DNA of 64,000 nt from Heliocidaris tuberculata (GCA_025618425.1 CM046846.1:33392038-33456037), one strand, 5' to 3'. Counted from the stretch's first letter, positions 11,621-23,628 are shown. Notes: a model not told the origin generated them from the sequence alone. Made by a program: numbers and translations.

Positions 11621-13777
11621 CAGACACACAGAGAAAGAAAAAAGAACAAAGAAAAGAATATCAAAAAGAAATGTACAGGAAAGTAATATAGTTCAAGAAT
11701 GGAAGCATTAGTGTCTGAGGCTTACATAAGACTTGCTTTCTGGAACCTCGCCCCATTCTCCCAATACCACCGATTTGGTTAATCATGATGATCAAAAGGG
11801 AATATGACATTCCTTTGTGAATACATGAATGTGTAATATATTTTCGGTGAATTCCGTCCAGTTGAAAACGCATAGCAAGATTGAATATGAATAAGACAAG
11901 TTTATTCAGCCGACTGATATTGAGGCTATGAGGTAACTTCATCCGGGCATCCTACTGTGAGGTTGTGCTATCTGAAACGCGCTGTAAAACTAGAGTTGTT
12001 TATGAATGATATGATAGCAAAAAACATCAAGGGAGAGAATTTGTGGCACAGCAACGACATCCTTCTTTATAAATTATATCTCCCTTAGAGATGAAAATAT
12101 GTGTTCTCTACACGACTAACTGAAAAGAATGTACATAATAGACGTACGGTACACGACGTAGGGTGTATGAAGATTTGCAAGGAAATGTATAAATTATCTA
12201 ATTTCTTTTATTTAACAACATCAAACTTTAGGTTAATGATATGAGATGATTAGGCCTACATTTATAACGGGCCCAGTTTTCTGAAAATGTCAGTTTTTGA
12301 GAAAAAATACTTGATGAAATTTGAATACTAAGTGCTTACAAGTGACGCTTAATCCAACAGCCAACTCCTCTTCAAGATGTTATCTTACGGGAATGACTAT
12401 TGGATTACATAAAAATAAATAGCGATTATGCTCAACGGATGCTAGTAAATTGAACATTTACATTGTATTGACCGGCACCAAACATCCCCCCACCCTAAAT
12501 TAAAAATGAATAAATAAATAAATAAATAAAAAAAGGGGGTGGGGTGGTTAAAAGAGAGTTCTTCTATACTAATGACAGTTATTAAAAGTAATATCAATTA
12601 TATATCAATAAAATAGGATGTAAATATGATTATTTCATAGAGGCTAGCGGCGTTCAGTTAATTGTGTGTGTTGGTCTGACAAGCTTGCATCAAAGGTCGA
12701 GTTGGATAGTTGAATACGACAGTCAATGTCAAACCTTTGTTAACCTTTGACTCGTCTTATCAAGCGTTGCTGTGTACGTATCTACTGAGGGTGGTCAAAG
12801 AGAGATATACACCAATAAACAGAAGAGGAAATTGACATAAATATAAACAACACAACATGTATGTTTTTTGTTGGAGGAGTGCAGTGTCGTGCGCGGTAGC
12901 TTGGAATAATTCAATCTGACATAGCAATTATGCAGAAAATGACTGGTATTCAATGTGTTTATTATACTAGTATTCAAAAGAGTATGCCAGCGTACCATGA
13001 ATTGTGAAATTATGTAAAGTTGCATGCATACCAAGAGCAGTTGATTCTCTAGTACAAATAAGAGGTACATTAATCTTGTTAACAACATATTGACATCGAG
13101 ATAAATCAGTCGTATTTTGGTGAGGCATTTTAATCCGACAGTCACTGTAGACACTATACATGCTTTTATTGTGTCAGACACTACATTTAGTCCTATTATA
13201 CATGTTCTGATTATTTGCATACATCTGTCCTTGTCGAACAGTGCAGTTGTTTTCAAATGAGATCAATTCATTTTGTCACTCTTGTAAAGTTACTTCATTT
13301 CAAATTCACGCTCAAAGCACAGGATTAATTCTTATAATTGTTCACACATAAAGTGTTAGATTTTGAAAATCAGGCTAACCTTCGCTCAAAGCAATACGTC
13401 TATTCTTATAAAATGGGACGCAGAGCATAACAAATTTATTCATTGTAACTATATGCGGTATTATATGAATAGTCTGAAACCGTCTAAAACATGATCGATT
13501 GGTAACAATAATAACGACCGCTTCATCAATGTCATTTTTTTTCTTTTTAGATTTTTTTTTTCAACCGGGGGATTCTTCTTTTTTTTTCCCCCTCTCTCTC
13601 TATTTCTATTTATCTATTTTCCCGTAGGAAGTGACTTTGACAATAGTTTTCTTCCGAGGAATGAATGTACAGTATATACTGTAACAGTATTTTGTTAAAA
13701 AGAGGAAGTCATTTGCTTTATATTCATCCCTCTGACTCTATTTCTCTTTCTCAAGTATTTGCATTGCTGCTCGTAAT
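11034..13777. other. Non-coding; purine-rich and AT-rich sequence
   Basis: The stretch 11330-11660 is strongly purine-rich on plus and contains (GA)n at about 11588-11619, so opposing ORFs there are compositional. An A/T tetranucleotide run followed by G-runs sits at 12507-12548. A 153-codon minus-strand frame at 13256-12795 is discussed under rejected items. Confidence 0.5.
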
Positions 13778-14005
13778 TAAGCCAGTTCGCAATTAGTACA
13801 TGGTACAAACTACCCTGAAATGACCCCAATTTGTAAGCGTATGCACATCTGTTTTGGTGGACGCGCTACTTGTTTAACATGTAAAATCATACTGGTGCGC
13901 GCATCATGGTGCGTACAAAATGAAAGCGTGCAAAGGTCAATTGTAATCGGTACAAATAATGACCTTTATCTGCACATGCGCAAATTGTAAATACGAACTG
14001 GCTTA
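13778..14005 (-). mobile_element. MITE with TA target duplication, family B copy 2
   Basis: A 224-bp element (13780-14003) is flanked by TA at 13778-13779 and 14004-14005. Its ends are AGCCAGTTCGCAATTAG and the inverse of AGCCAGTTCGTATTTAC. It is an inverted copy of 2134-2353. The terminal inverted repeats are better preserved here, while the interior differs by small indels and substitutions. Confidence 0.9.
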
Positions 14006-15637
14006 TAGATTTTTGCAAACACTTTTTTTGGTTGCAAACCTCTGCCTATCCTTATAGCTCCATGTCCAGTACTTTTCCTATTTGCAGCCTTATTTGAATA
14101 GGTAAGCTTGTAGCATTGTCAGTAAAAAAAAACTATTTCCCAAGTGTCTCGTAGAGTAACGATATTTCTCTTCGATTTCTGGAAGTGGTGCCACTGGGAG
14201 GTGAATGCTGAAGAAGTGAGTGGACATTGATACATAAATTTAGTGGAATGTCTTCAATCTTATCAAGAGTTTTGGGGCTGGCGTGGGTGTATCACTTTTG
14301 TCATTACTGACGATAGATATTTCAGGGCTTTTTAAAATCTTCATTCTGAATTTAATCATTAAATCTTCCTAGCTATTAACAACTTGCAGTTCCATATGAG
14401 CAGATGAGAGTAGATATTTCAAAAAACATTCTAGTGCACCTGCATTTGGTTAATGTTATTCAGAATCATAACATTATCAGCGGAGAGCCTATTCTCAGAC
14501 ATCTGCAATAAACCAGGGGCAAATTGAATATCAGACGTCTCTTTATTCCGTATCATAAAATAAGTCAATATGTCTCCTTTAAAGGTACACTACCATCCGT
14601 TGCTGAAATTGTTCTCGCAACGCAGTCTTAAAGCACGAAAATATTCAATTATTACAATTTAATTGTGAAATATTGACCTACATGTATATACTTTTGAAAC
14701 TTTAGAAACTTTCGAATAATCGGTAAGAGCGTGATTTATTTTTAATCTATTAAATTTATACGACATGATGGAGTTAAATCAATTTCCTGCAATGCAAAAT
14801 CTTCGCACCTGTATACCGAATCGCCCCGAACACCGAATCGTCCTCACTAAAGAAGACATCTTCAATTAATCCTCTCCTCCGGCAAATATCGTTCCTCTCT
14901 TTGACATTAGGATTTCAAAATTTTTACCTTTAAACCCGTCTTCAATCTTTAAGGCGCGTGAATTTGATGGATGTTGCATGTCAGCCGAACAAATACCAGT
15001 TATTTCATCAGCCATCAAGGTCTCTTCTACCCCTTACTTCAATAAAATAACATTTCTGGGTCGACAATTTCAGGCGGGAATTTAATCAAGGGGAAAACGA
15101 CGACTCTCGCGCAGAATGGGCTTTTATTTACACACACGCTTTTGATTTATCTAACTGTTTCTCCCCTCTCGAGCGACGGTTATTTCCTATTGTTGACGAT
15201 ATTTGATAATTTTTTGTTGTCGCATCGAGCAATATTTTAAATTTCCGTGTCGGGTAAACAGGAAGAAGGTAAAAATATGGTGTTCAAACGTTCTCAAACG
15301 CGGGGGCAATAATGGTATATAGGTCTTCAACTGCACATTCGTGGGTTTTCAGCGTCATTAATGCGGTGGGTTTTTTGTTTTGATTTTGGCCTAGAAATTA
15401 TCTTCGTGGAAAAATAGTAAACGTGAAAAATTTAAAATGAATTAATTGATCGTAAAGATATAGACATACCGGAATGTTGCAAGACTATTTTAAGAGAGGG
15501 AGAGGTTTGGACAAAATTTGCTGACTTGTTGGCCAAAAATATTCAACAAGGCAAAAGTCAGAATCTGCCGACAAGGCTGAAAAAAATATCAAAATTTACC
15601 TCAAGAAAGTTTCCCTATATAGAAAGTTTTGAATGAT
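14006..15637. other. Non-coding, nothing recognised
   Basis: AT-rich unique-looking sequence with no ORF above 60 codons and no repeat structure I could support. Confidence 0.5.
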
Positions 15638-15870
15638 GGTGTCACGGTTCCATGACATTTGCTCCTGCGACAATTGCTCCGGTCTAACTTTGCCATGTTA
15701 ATCCTAAACCTAAACCTAACCCTAACCCTAACCCTAACCCTAATCCTTATCTTCATATTGTCCTGAACAAAAAACCAAATCATGACCTTGACCTTAACCT
15801 TTGACCTTTCGAGATATGGACGGAGGAGCAAACGTCGCAGGAGCAAATGTCGTGTCACCGGTGTCACACC
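15638..15870. mobile_element. Foldback-type element enclosing telomere-like repeats
   Basis: Inverted ends of about 45 bp flank the segment. The left end carries GGTGTCACGG, GACATTTGCTCCTGCGAC and TTGCTCC; the right end carries the reverse complement of GACATTTGCTCCTGCGAC and of GGTGTGACAC. The arms themselves repeat a short motif (GCGACATTTGCTCC-like). Between them lies a tract of CCCTAA repeats followed by CCTTGACCTTAACC-like variants. It is small and encodes nothing. Confidence 0.75.
15702..15747 (-). repeat. Interstitial telomere-type (TTAGGG)n tract
   Basis: CCTAAA units grade into four or five CCCTAA units, then CCTAAT. Read on the minus strand this is TTAGGG, the telomere repeat of most deuterostomes and many other animals. 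It lies inside the inverted arms of the surrounding foldback-type element, so it may have travelled with that element and need not mark an old chromosome end. Confidence 0.9.
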
Positions 15871-17301
15871 CTACTTTCCCCCTCTAGTGACGCCCCTGCG
15901 TAACAAATATTGTTGCCACTGTTGTCGAATCTTGAGGTCAGTTCCGTGAAAAACATCTACATCTACTCCCAAACAGAAGGGAGAGGCGGTGATATAATAG
16001 TAGAAGGGTGGGTGGCTGAACAAGAAAAGAATGAATCTAATATTAATATATATATATACGGGGCAATCCCTGTGAGGAACGAAAAGCGCGGGAAAAGCAT
16101 CTCAATCTGATCGTCTGACGTGTTTGTTCGCCTGTTTCTGGAGGATCCATAAAAAAGTGGTTGAGGCTTATGAGGCAATCAAAATGCAGACAGTGATAAA
16201 TTGCAAACTTGCTTTTAGTTCATCACGAGATGTAGAGTAAAAATGCATGTTTTCCGATAATGAGAATTAAAGCCCCTTCATTGATTCATTGAAATGCCTA
16301 ACTGTGTTCTTTATTCCAGTAGTTGCCCATTAAAATGAAAATTAATCCCCAATGAGGAATTACGCACACTTTTAGAACTTTTCTTTCGCAGTATTCATCA
16401 AGGGTCTAAAGTTGATGATAAGAGTAAAGATAACAAATAAAGAAGAGTAAAGAAATCTCTTGAAAAAAATAATGGGATAGACACTAAACACATAATCTGT
16501 AGGCCTTGTTAGCTATACAGTAAAAGAGGTATAAATTGTTGCAGATTCTATTATTTGTTTCCGTGCTACGAACTATCAACACGAAATTAATGCAATTAGA
16601 TAACCTCAGAATATTCACTGCGGATCCGTTTGATTTTGAAAATATCCTTTCGGGTACAATTCAATTATTTAAAATATCATCTAACAGTTGAAAGGAATTA
16701 ATAGGTTATCAACTTATGAAATCTACATGGGCGCTACAAATGACACAAATAAAACATTATTAGCAGGATTAAATCATATATTGTATATTGTTATAATTCG
16801 TCTTTACAGTATTTGCGTACCGGTAATATAAATTAACAATCATTATCATTATTGTAATCGTTGGTACTCATTCTTATTCTTCGAGATTTCATCCTCCTTG
16901 AGTGTACCCCATGGCGATCATTATCATTCCTTACTTTGGGTTTTAAGAAGCAAAAAATACAAAGAAATGAACACAATGTTAAAGCTAAACTAGGTTAATG
17001 GCGACATGCATGGGGACACCTAAAAAGAGAATCTAGAACAACAAATCAGTGACCTGGTTCAATGAACGATCGGTGAAAGAAAAGTAGAAATAGGGAAAAT
17101 AGTATTCGTCGGTAAACTAAATCGAGGCGGACCCAAACGCACAAAAACTTCTATTAAAAAGGGGGTTTAATTTTGAATTTAAGCACAGAACACATGGGCG
17201 CCGAAAATCTAAATCTGGATCCCCAACTTTTAACATGGGGTCCATGCATACAAACCCTAAAAATGTCACTCCTGACCTTCTGCGAAAAATGGTTAGTGTG
17301 C
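15871..17301. other. Non-coding, AT-rich
   Basis: Nothing supported. A short AT dinucleotide run lies near 16045-16058. Confidence 0.5.
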
Positions 17302-17550
17302 ACTCTAAAAAACGTCTAGTCATTTTTTGACCAGATCGCCTGATCACATTTTCTTAATCAGATTCTAGTAATTCTGACAATGATTCTGTTCATTCTGACA
17401 ATGATTCTGTTCATTCTGCCAAGGATTATGTTCACTTCAAACCCTAAACTAGTCGTTTCGACTAGAATCGTGCAGGTGCCTGTGGGAATAGTTTTTCTAG
17501 TCAAATCTGAATAGATTCTAGTCAGATTTGACTAGATTGTTTTTTAGAGT
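17302..17550. mobile_element. MITE with ACTCTAAAAAAC ends
   Basis: The left terminus ACTCTAAAAAACGTCTAGTC matches the inverse of the right terminus, ACTCTAAAAAACAATCTAGT. The body contains two direct copies of ATTCTGACAATGATTCTGTT and several CTAGTC/GACTAG palindromes. There is no coding capacity and no convincing target duplication. Only one copy was seen here. Confidence 0.8.
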
Positions 17551-17954
17551 ATGGAGTCCTGATTTATGACAAAGGAAAAGTATACGGTCCCCCTAACCAA
17601 GTCTCGATGTGAACTATAGTCAAAAGAGAACTAATAAATTCAGACTAAGTTTTCCATTTCTGACCATTATTAAAAAGCAAACGTTTGTTTGAAAAGTCGT
17701 GACCCAAGGTGGTGCTGACGGCAAGCGTTGCTATGGTAATTTCGATTCTTACTCGACATACATCATTGATGGTCACTCACTTCCACATTTTCAATGACTG
17801 ACTTTGTTGAGAAGCGTCATCGCTTTCAAAGACACACCATACCGATGTAATCAGAGCAGGGCTAATCATAGATCGATATCATCAACATGATGTGTCGGCA
17901 ATCAATGAGGGTAATATCAGGCTCTAGTGATCACACTTTACAAGTCTACAAGTC
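17551..17954. other. Non-coding, nothing recognised
   Basis: Unique-looking sequence between two repeats. Confidence 0.5.
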
Positions 17955-18240
17955 TAAAGAGATGGTTGAGTTCTGGTATAGATGTAAAATAATTAGTGAG
18001 CTTTCTCAGTCTTTTTTATGTCACTTTGGAAATATCATAGAATATATCTTTTCTGAAAAGGATTGCTCTTCAAATGCTGTCTTATTCAAAATATGACGAG
18101 AAATGGCTGAAAATTTTGGGACTTACTTCCATCATCATAATCATGTGTGTAGTCCCGAACACGCAGTGCATGTGACCTTTAGCAAGATTGACTCAATTTC
18201 TTATCATTTTGATGATTCCAAAACCTCACAGTATACACAA
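17955..18240 (+). mobile_element. Dispersed repeat family A, copy 2
   Basis: Collinear with the copy at 289-600: AAAGAGATGGTTGAGTTCTGG, GTGAGCTTTCT, TTTCTGAAAAGGATTGCTCT, TTCAAATGC, AAATATGACGAGAAATGGCT, GTGTGTAGTCCC, GACTCAATTTCTTATCATTT, GATGATTCC and CACAGTATACAC. An open frame at 17887-18096 falls partly inside it and is not a gene. Confidence 0.8.
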
Positions 18241-19089
18241 ATTTTTTTCTACATCATCATCTATTAGTATAGTCTGTTTGGTGTCGGTTTGGCTTTGTTA
18301 CAGAGGTATTAAACACGTTAAAGCTACTCTTGAGTTCAGCTAATGGAACTGCATTTTGAAAGACATAAGTTTGAAGGGATTCTCACTTGGACAAGCAAAA
18401 TGTAAAAATACTCGTGAAATTTGCTGGCAACATACACTGAAAAGCACAATATTTTGGTCCACGTGCTCTAGTCGTCAATGCATGGTCAATTCATTTCCTT
18501 AATTTTATTTGCCTATTGCTAAGCTTGTTGTACGTTTTCATCAAGATTTCATTTAACGTCTGTAGCCAGTTAAGCCAAATATTGAACTGAAAATACACTT
18601 TTCAGTCACTTCTGATAACCATCAGATAACGCGCTTGGTCATTCAATGAAAATTTCTATAACTGACAGCTTCGCCACATGAATATTTTCAAATACTTTTA
18701 CAAAACTGCATTGTGATAATTCAAATAAGTCTATCATCGAAAAAATACTCCACAAACCATGTAACCTACGTAGACAGACTAATAAAGAGGTGTGAAATAA
18801 AGTTTCCATTTTGTATAAAATCGTCTGAAACATTCCATAATATCTCTCTTTCAAAAGAAATGCTGATGATTAAAAATCGTTGTCACGAATTTAATAAAAT
18901 CACAAAATGTAGATCTGTGGTGAAGTAGATATTGTAAACGGTGCCATTATGAAACCGAGATAATCACTTCCTTAAAAGAGAGATTTTACTTTGCTTTTTG
19001 TTCATCAAGACACCGCAAAGAATATAGGCACTTAAAAAGCAATTTGTGGTCAAGAAAATAAAACCGCCATTAGGTATCGTCTCGCCAGG
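18241..19089. other. Non-coding, probably downstream intron or flank
   Basis: AT-rich. It lies in the direction of transcription of the minus-strand exon at 20462-19392, so it is probably intronic. No exon of that gene could be picked out here. Confidence 0.4.
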
Positions 19090-19290
19090 GCGGTTGCTCC
19101 ATGGTAGCACACGTCATTTCGGTTGCGTCATTAACTAGTAATTCAAAGCAGTGTTTGCACCGCTAATTTTGCATTTTTTTGTGTTTTTTTGGTTTTTTTG
19201 TTGTTGACATCACTCTCTCATGGTGCGTCAAAGCTCGCGCCAGTCAATGACGCAGTCCTTCTTCTCCAAATGACACCTCGTGGGAAACGG
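19090..19290. mobile_element. Degenerate relative of the CGTCATTT-type MITE
   Basis: The left part has CACGTCATTTCGGTTGCGTC and the right part has GCGTCAAAGCTCGCGCCAGT, CAATGACGCAGTCCTTC and CCAAATGACACCTCG. These resemble the ends of the elements at 44929-45144 and 46041-46256 and the sequence at 45160-45230. The centre is T-rich. It sits about 100 bp past the splice donor of the predicted exon, so it is probably intronic. Confidence 0.45.
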
Positions 19291-19385
19291 GCGATACCCC
19301 TCTTCACTAGTCTGCCTCAGGGTCACATTGACCATGTTAACAGGTACGTACGTCATGCATGAATACTCATGAAAAAAAAGAAAGT

Positions 19386-19394
19386 ACTTACCAC
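19386..19394 (-). other. Consensus 5' splice site (GTG|GTAAGT)
   Basis: On the minus strand the exon reads CACCTGTG and then GTAAGTACTT. The cut would fall between 19392 and 19391, after codon 357 in phase 0. Reading through gives only 12 more residues of T-rich nonsense before a stop. Confidence 0.8.
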
Positions 19395-20462
19395 AGGTGC
19401 CCAGAAAGAGTTGGTGAGGACTTGGCCAGCCTGCAGCTTGCCATGATGATGATGGTGGTGCCCCTTGCCACGCCATAGCTTCTTGGGGTTGAGTTTCTGA
19501 CTGGGCGAGCCGGGGAGCTTCATCCGGTGCATTACTGAGGGAGAAGAAGGAGATGTGAGGCTATCAGTGGACGATTTAGAGGTTAGGTGGTTGGGTGAGG
19601 AGGGAGAGAAGGGACTATCATCAAAGACTGCCCCATCGGGACTCTCACAGATAGGACTTGGAGAACTCCCCGTGGAGCTACTGCTGTGATGATGATGGTG
19701 ATGATGACCACCAACCCGCATGCTGGCGGCCAGTTTCTGAAGGTAAGGGAATCGACGCTTGGTAGAAGGGGATGGGCTGTAGGAATCCCCGGTAGATTTG
19801 GCGGAATGGTCAGAGTCATTGCCATGGTCAGTGTTGTCCTGTTTGTGCAGGAGGGTCGTGTCCAGTGACCGGACAGCACGCAGCTTTTGTTTAGGTTTAG
19901 GCAGCTGCAAGGCTGTCGATGTCTGGACCAAAGCAGGACTAGATTCTGCACCAGTCGTGGTCATGCCACGCCCTGATGCGGGTTCCTCTTTGTATTTAAT
20001 AGCTCCATTTGTCTTACAGGAATCCCGAGCCGACGGCGTAGGTTCCAGGCTACGGGTTGACCTCAGTTTGAGATGTTCGCGAGGGAGAGTTGGAGCGGCT
20101 GTACGGTAGACCAGTACCTCCCGCCTTAGGTCTAAGGTCTTGGGCCTAGAGACGCGATTCTTCGCATCGAGTGCCGACACAGCCGATGTCGTCGTCCCCT
20201 CGCTATCAGGTGAATCCGAGGACGAGCTCTCGTCCGAGTCCAGGTATTCAATATCCTTGACGGACATACCAAAAGAATCGTCCAGTTCATCATAGGTCAT
20301 TGGCCAATCCATTGTTTGTGTGCTCGATGTCATGCATCGCCCACCGTGATATCGTGTCGTCTTTCGAGGGCTGTGGATCGACGTCTGGGAAAGTTTGCTG
20401 GGAGGCTCGATCAATACACTTCCAACGTTATTCGGGTTATGTCGCTGGTGACTAAATTCCAT
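19392..20462 (-). CDS. First recognisable coding exon of an unidentified Ser/Pro/His-rich protein
   Basis: This exon encodes 357 residues from the ATG at 20462 (A at -3, G at +4) to a consensus donor after codon 357, in phase 0. I do not recognise the protein. Seen in order: a basic N-terminus; YDELDDSF at 57-64; an acidic Ser-rich patch at 69-90; a twice-used motif LRSTRSLE / LRAVRSLD at 133-140 and 194-201; many Ser-Pro pairs at 229-320; a 7-His tract at 253-259; a Lys/Arg-rich KKLWRGKG at 327-334; and a 6-His tract at 335-340. Such composition usually means a disordered regulatory region with phosphorylation sites, as in cytoskeletal or signalling scaffolds; that is inference. No catalytic domain, signal peptide or membrane segment is visible, so the functional domain probably lies in later exons. 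A candidate 3' splice site (TTTCTCACAG) just upstream means the true start could be in an earlier exon. Base composition is clearly richer in G+C than the surroundings. Confidence 0.85.
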
Positions 20463-21130
20463 AGTATAAACGCCTTCTCCCCTGTGAGAAATTGATTGTT
20501 ATATTCCAGATAGTATGGTCCTAGTAAATCACGACGGATAGAGAGTAGAGGAGGAGTAAAATTTATGGAGTCATTTTGAGTTTTGGCACGGTCCGTAGCT
20601 TCGTTAACGAAGAGAGAAACGAGTGATGAAAGCTTGCATTCCAAACTGTCGGTTATGGGTTAAGTAATACGAGGTGTGATCAGTTGTGAAACCTCGCAGA
20701 GAAACTGATGAAAACACCCAACACGAAATACGACTAGCAGACGACGTTTATCGAGTTTGATCCTAATAATATCCAGTGAAATCTTTCTGAAGTCCACACA
20801 TCGAATCCAGTAGAAAAATTTCATTCACGATTTGACTTCAAATTAAATAATTACTGACAGTGACTGGCACAAAATTGTATTTGGCACGTAAAAACAGAGC
20901 AATATTACGAGTTTGATAACTATCAAGAATTATCAACAGGTACAGCAGCGTACGCGGTGCGTCCTCACTCACTAAATGCACGGAGTGATACTATTGACTG
21001 GCCGAGGTGTTCTTTGTTGGGGCATGCGAAATCCTGAATAGAAGGAAAAATCGTACCCGAAGTGCGAGCGAGCGAGTGCGCTGGGGTGCGGCGTACGCAC
21101 TCGGCTCGAAAATAAGCGATGGACGAAGAT
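20463..21130 (-). promoter_or_regulatory. Upstream region of the predicted gene, CpG-containing
   Basis: This contains the candidate acceptor and, at about 20945-21115, a cluster of CG dinucleotides (GCGTACGCGGTGCGTCC, GTGCGAGCGAGCGAGTGCG) that contrasts with the CpG-poor surroundings. That is consistent with a 5' UTR exon or promoter, but no TATA box or initiator can be assigned. Confidence 0.3.
20482..20494 (-). other. Possible 3' splice site upstream of the predicted start
   Basis: On the minus strand the sequence CAATTTCTCACAG precedes GGGAGAAGGCG and then the ATG at 20462. If used, the exon would start at 20481 and be open in frame. If not, an in-frame TAA a little further upstream makes 20462 the start. 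Confidence 0.35.
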
Positions 21131-21593
21131 CAATGATAAACGATGCATAGGTCAAACTGCTGGTTTAATGGTATCGAAGTATGCGTGTGAACAAAATGGG
21201 CCCCTGCATAAAGTGTAAAGATGCTTCTTGAAATCAATCGTCTAAAAGTGCTTAATTTGAACAAAATTTATTAACATAAAACATTTTTATTTCAGAGATA
21301 GCATTTTAACAGATAATTAAGAAAACAACTCTTTGAAAGTTTCAGAAATATTGGAATAAGAATCATAGATGATTAATAAATATAAACAACTATCAATAAA
21401 GAACAACATAATAAAAAACAACAACAAACAAACAAATTAAACATCCCCCCCCCCAAAAAAAAGATCGGTCATGATGTCACTGATGTGTGATGTTCTACAT
21501 GGATAACTCTCCCTTTTGCTGGGTACGAATTTGTTTTCTCTAAACCTTATCTTTTTTCCGTCTTAATGCTACAATGCATTTGATCTTCCCCAT
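21131..21593. other. Non-coding AT-rich sequence with a C-run
   Basis: No features beyond a C-run followed by an A-run at about 21444-21463. Confidence 0.5.
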
Positions 21594-21676
21594 CAGTGGC
21601 GTAATATGGTTCCTAGCATGGGGGTGGGGGGGGGGGGGCGTGGCACGATCTTACTTCTAGGATGTAATACGCATTA

Positions 21677-21723
<47 letters not shown>

Positions 21724-21793
21724 TTTTCTTTCTTCATCTCTTTTTTTTCCAGCATGCTATAGGGTCTAGTACTCCCCCGCAGCTACGGACCTG
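21594..21793. mobile_element. Small element with CAGTGGCGTA end, G-run and (CT)n
   Basis: The left end CAGTGGCGTAATATGG is followed by a poly-G run (about 21622-21638). A (CT)n array lies at about 21680-21719. The right end is the inverse of CAGGTCCGTAGCTGCGGGGG. This matches the layout of 10770-11033. The ORF across it is compositional. Confidence 0.5.
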
Positions 21794-22899
21794 TTCCAAG
21801 TCATAATGATTGAGCAAACGACTATTTTCAGTATTTTGTGTACAAAACAAATGGGACATGTATCATAATTGCACTGCCGATGGGAGATTCTCTATATCAT
21901 TAGTGATCTAAACTTCAACCAAAACGCATCATAAACTTTCTCATTCTTTGTCTGATTTTTAAACAATTTCACTAATCTAGGGTTCAGTGATTTTCTTTTT
22001 CACTAAAACCACTTATCTGAGGAAAGATGAAGGTTACTGTCAACACACATTTGCTGAAGTGGCGTAGATCTATCCTAGGATAGGATGGGGAGAGGGCATC
22101 AAGAAGAAATTATGCTCCGTTAAGATATTAGAAAATAACGAAATCATTTGATAGCGACTGCCCCCTACCTCCTGCTCTCTGCCCACTGCTCCCATCTAGA
22201 AGCCCAAGATCAATGCAAAAATATTCACAGTAGGGGGCGCTATGTGATGTCACTTCTTCTCGTCGCATTGGGTCTGTTACACATTGAACCCTGCTACATG
22301 TATAATCAAGGAGTTATCACTCCTTGGTATAATAGATGTTAACTGTACTGCGTGTATCATGTGATAAGTTATTTATATAATTATTGTAGTGACGTAATAT
22401 TCTTTCATTTTTAGGTTTTGATTGCTTGAAATTTTAGATTCGTTTATAGGGTTTAACTAGTAAAGTTAATAGTATTTGGAATACTAGTTTTAACCGTATG
22501 GGAAAGGGTCCTTTCCTAATTTTTTATAAATGCACCTTTGCAAACATAATCTTACACAGATTTAACCAAAATTCGATCAAAGATCAAATGAACTTGTATC
22601 AAACAATGTGCATAAGATATACTATATTATTTACTTCCACTTCCACTTTACTTTCACACTTTAGTTTTTCTTATGGGTTGAGGCAATAGTCCTTCTACCT
22701 CAACTCACTTATCAATTCTTTCTTATCAATAATTCGCTTCTCGTAATGATGCTTTATGAATTTAATATTATTGAACGACCCAATCGTGATTAAGTCATAT
22801 AAGTTCCAGGACATATAATATACAAGCTTTGCTTCTAAATATGTCCAACTGTTTTCAATATCACTTAAAAGGTCAATATCTGTGCATCATATTTTTTAA
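21794..22899. other. Non-coding, nothing recognised
   Basis: Short plus-strand frames near 22148 and 22498 have no recognisable similarity. Confidence 0.5.
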
Positions 22900-23050
22900 A
22901 ACTTATTGACATTTGATTATGTGTCCCTATATATGGAAAAACATCATTGTTATATATTATTGTTATTGTATTCATTTTATGTTATGCACTACAGTATTAT
23001 GTTAATATGATTAAAAACAGTCAATAAATCAAATCAAATCGAATCAAATT
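22900..23050 (+). mobile_element. Retroelement 3'-end stub with (CAAAT)n tail
   Basis: AT-rich sequence ends with CAGTCAATAAATCAAATCAA and goes on as CAAAT/CGAAT repeats. An AATAAA signal running straight into short tandem units is the usual form of a 5'-truncated non-LTR retrotransposon end. No ORF2 remains. Confidence 0.5.
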
Positions 23051-23202
23051 GCGATTTTACTAGTAGTATATCAAAATGTTCACAATTACCATACAAGAAA
23101 TGGTAAGTTTGTTATTGTCGTAGTTAAAGGGGTGGCTTAATTCGAAGCTCTTTTTTTACTTTTTTTTACTTTAGTATCCAGGATATAATTTGGGGATTTC
23201 TA

Positions 23203-23442
<240 letters not shown>

Positions 23443-23628
23443 AATTCTATTATTACTTAGTTCCTGTTCTGTAGGCCTATGTAAATCCCACCACTATCTG
23501 TTATATTATGCTTATGTTGTATTCTTGTTTGTCTCTTGATTGTTATGTATCTTTTATCGGATTGTGGAAATAAAACTTAAAATGAATATGTACACATACA
23601 TATGTAATAAATAACTTTACATGTGACA

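Noticed and set aside
11258..11664. Three overlapping minus-strand ORFs of 80-123 codons
   Set aside because: They read Leu/Ser-rich strings from a purine-rich plus strand containing (GA)n.
12795..13256. 153-codon minus-strand ORF
   Set aside because: Leu/Ile/Val/Cys-rich AT-driven frame with no recognisable domain, no splice context and an overlapping 64-codon frame on the same strand; a frame this long is expected roughly once in several such windows.
19400..19710. His-tag vector contamination
   Set aside because: The two His tracts lie within a continuous native-looking frame ending at a splice donor; no vector sequence is seen around them.
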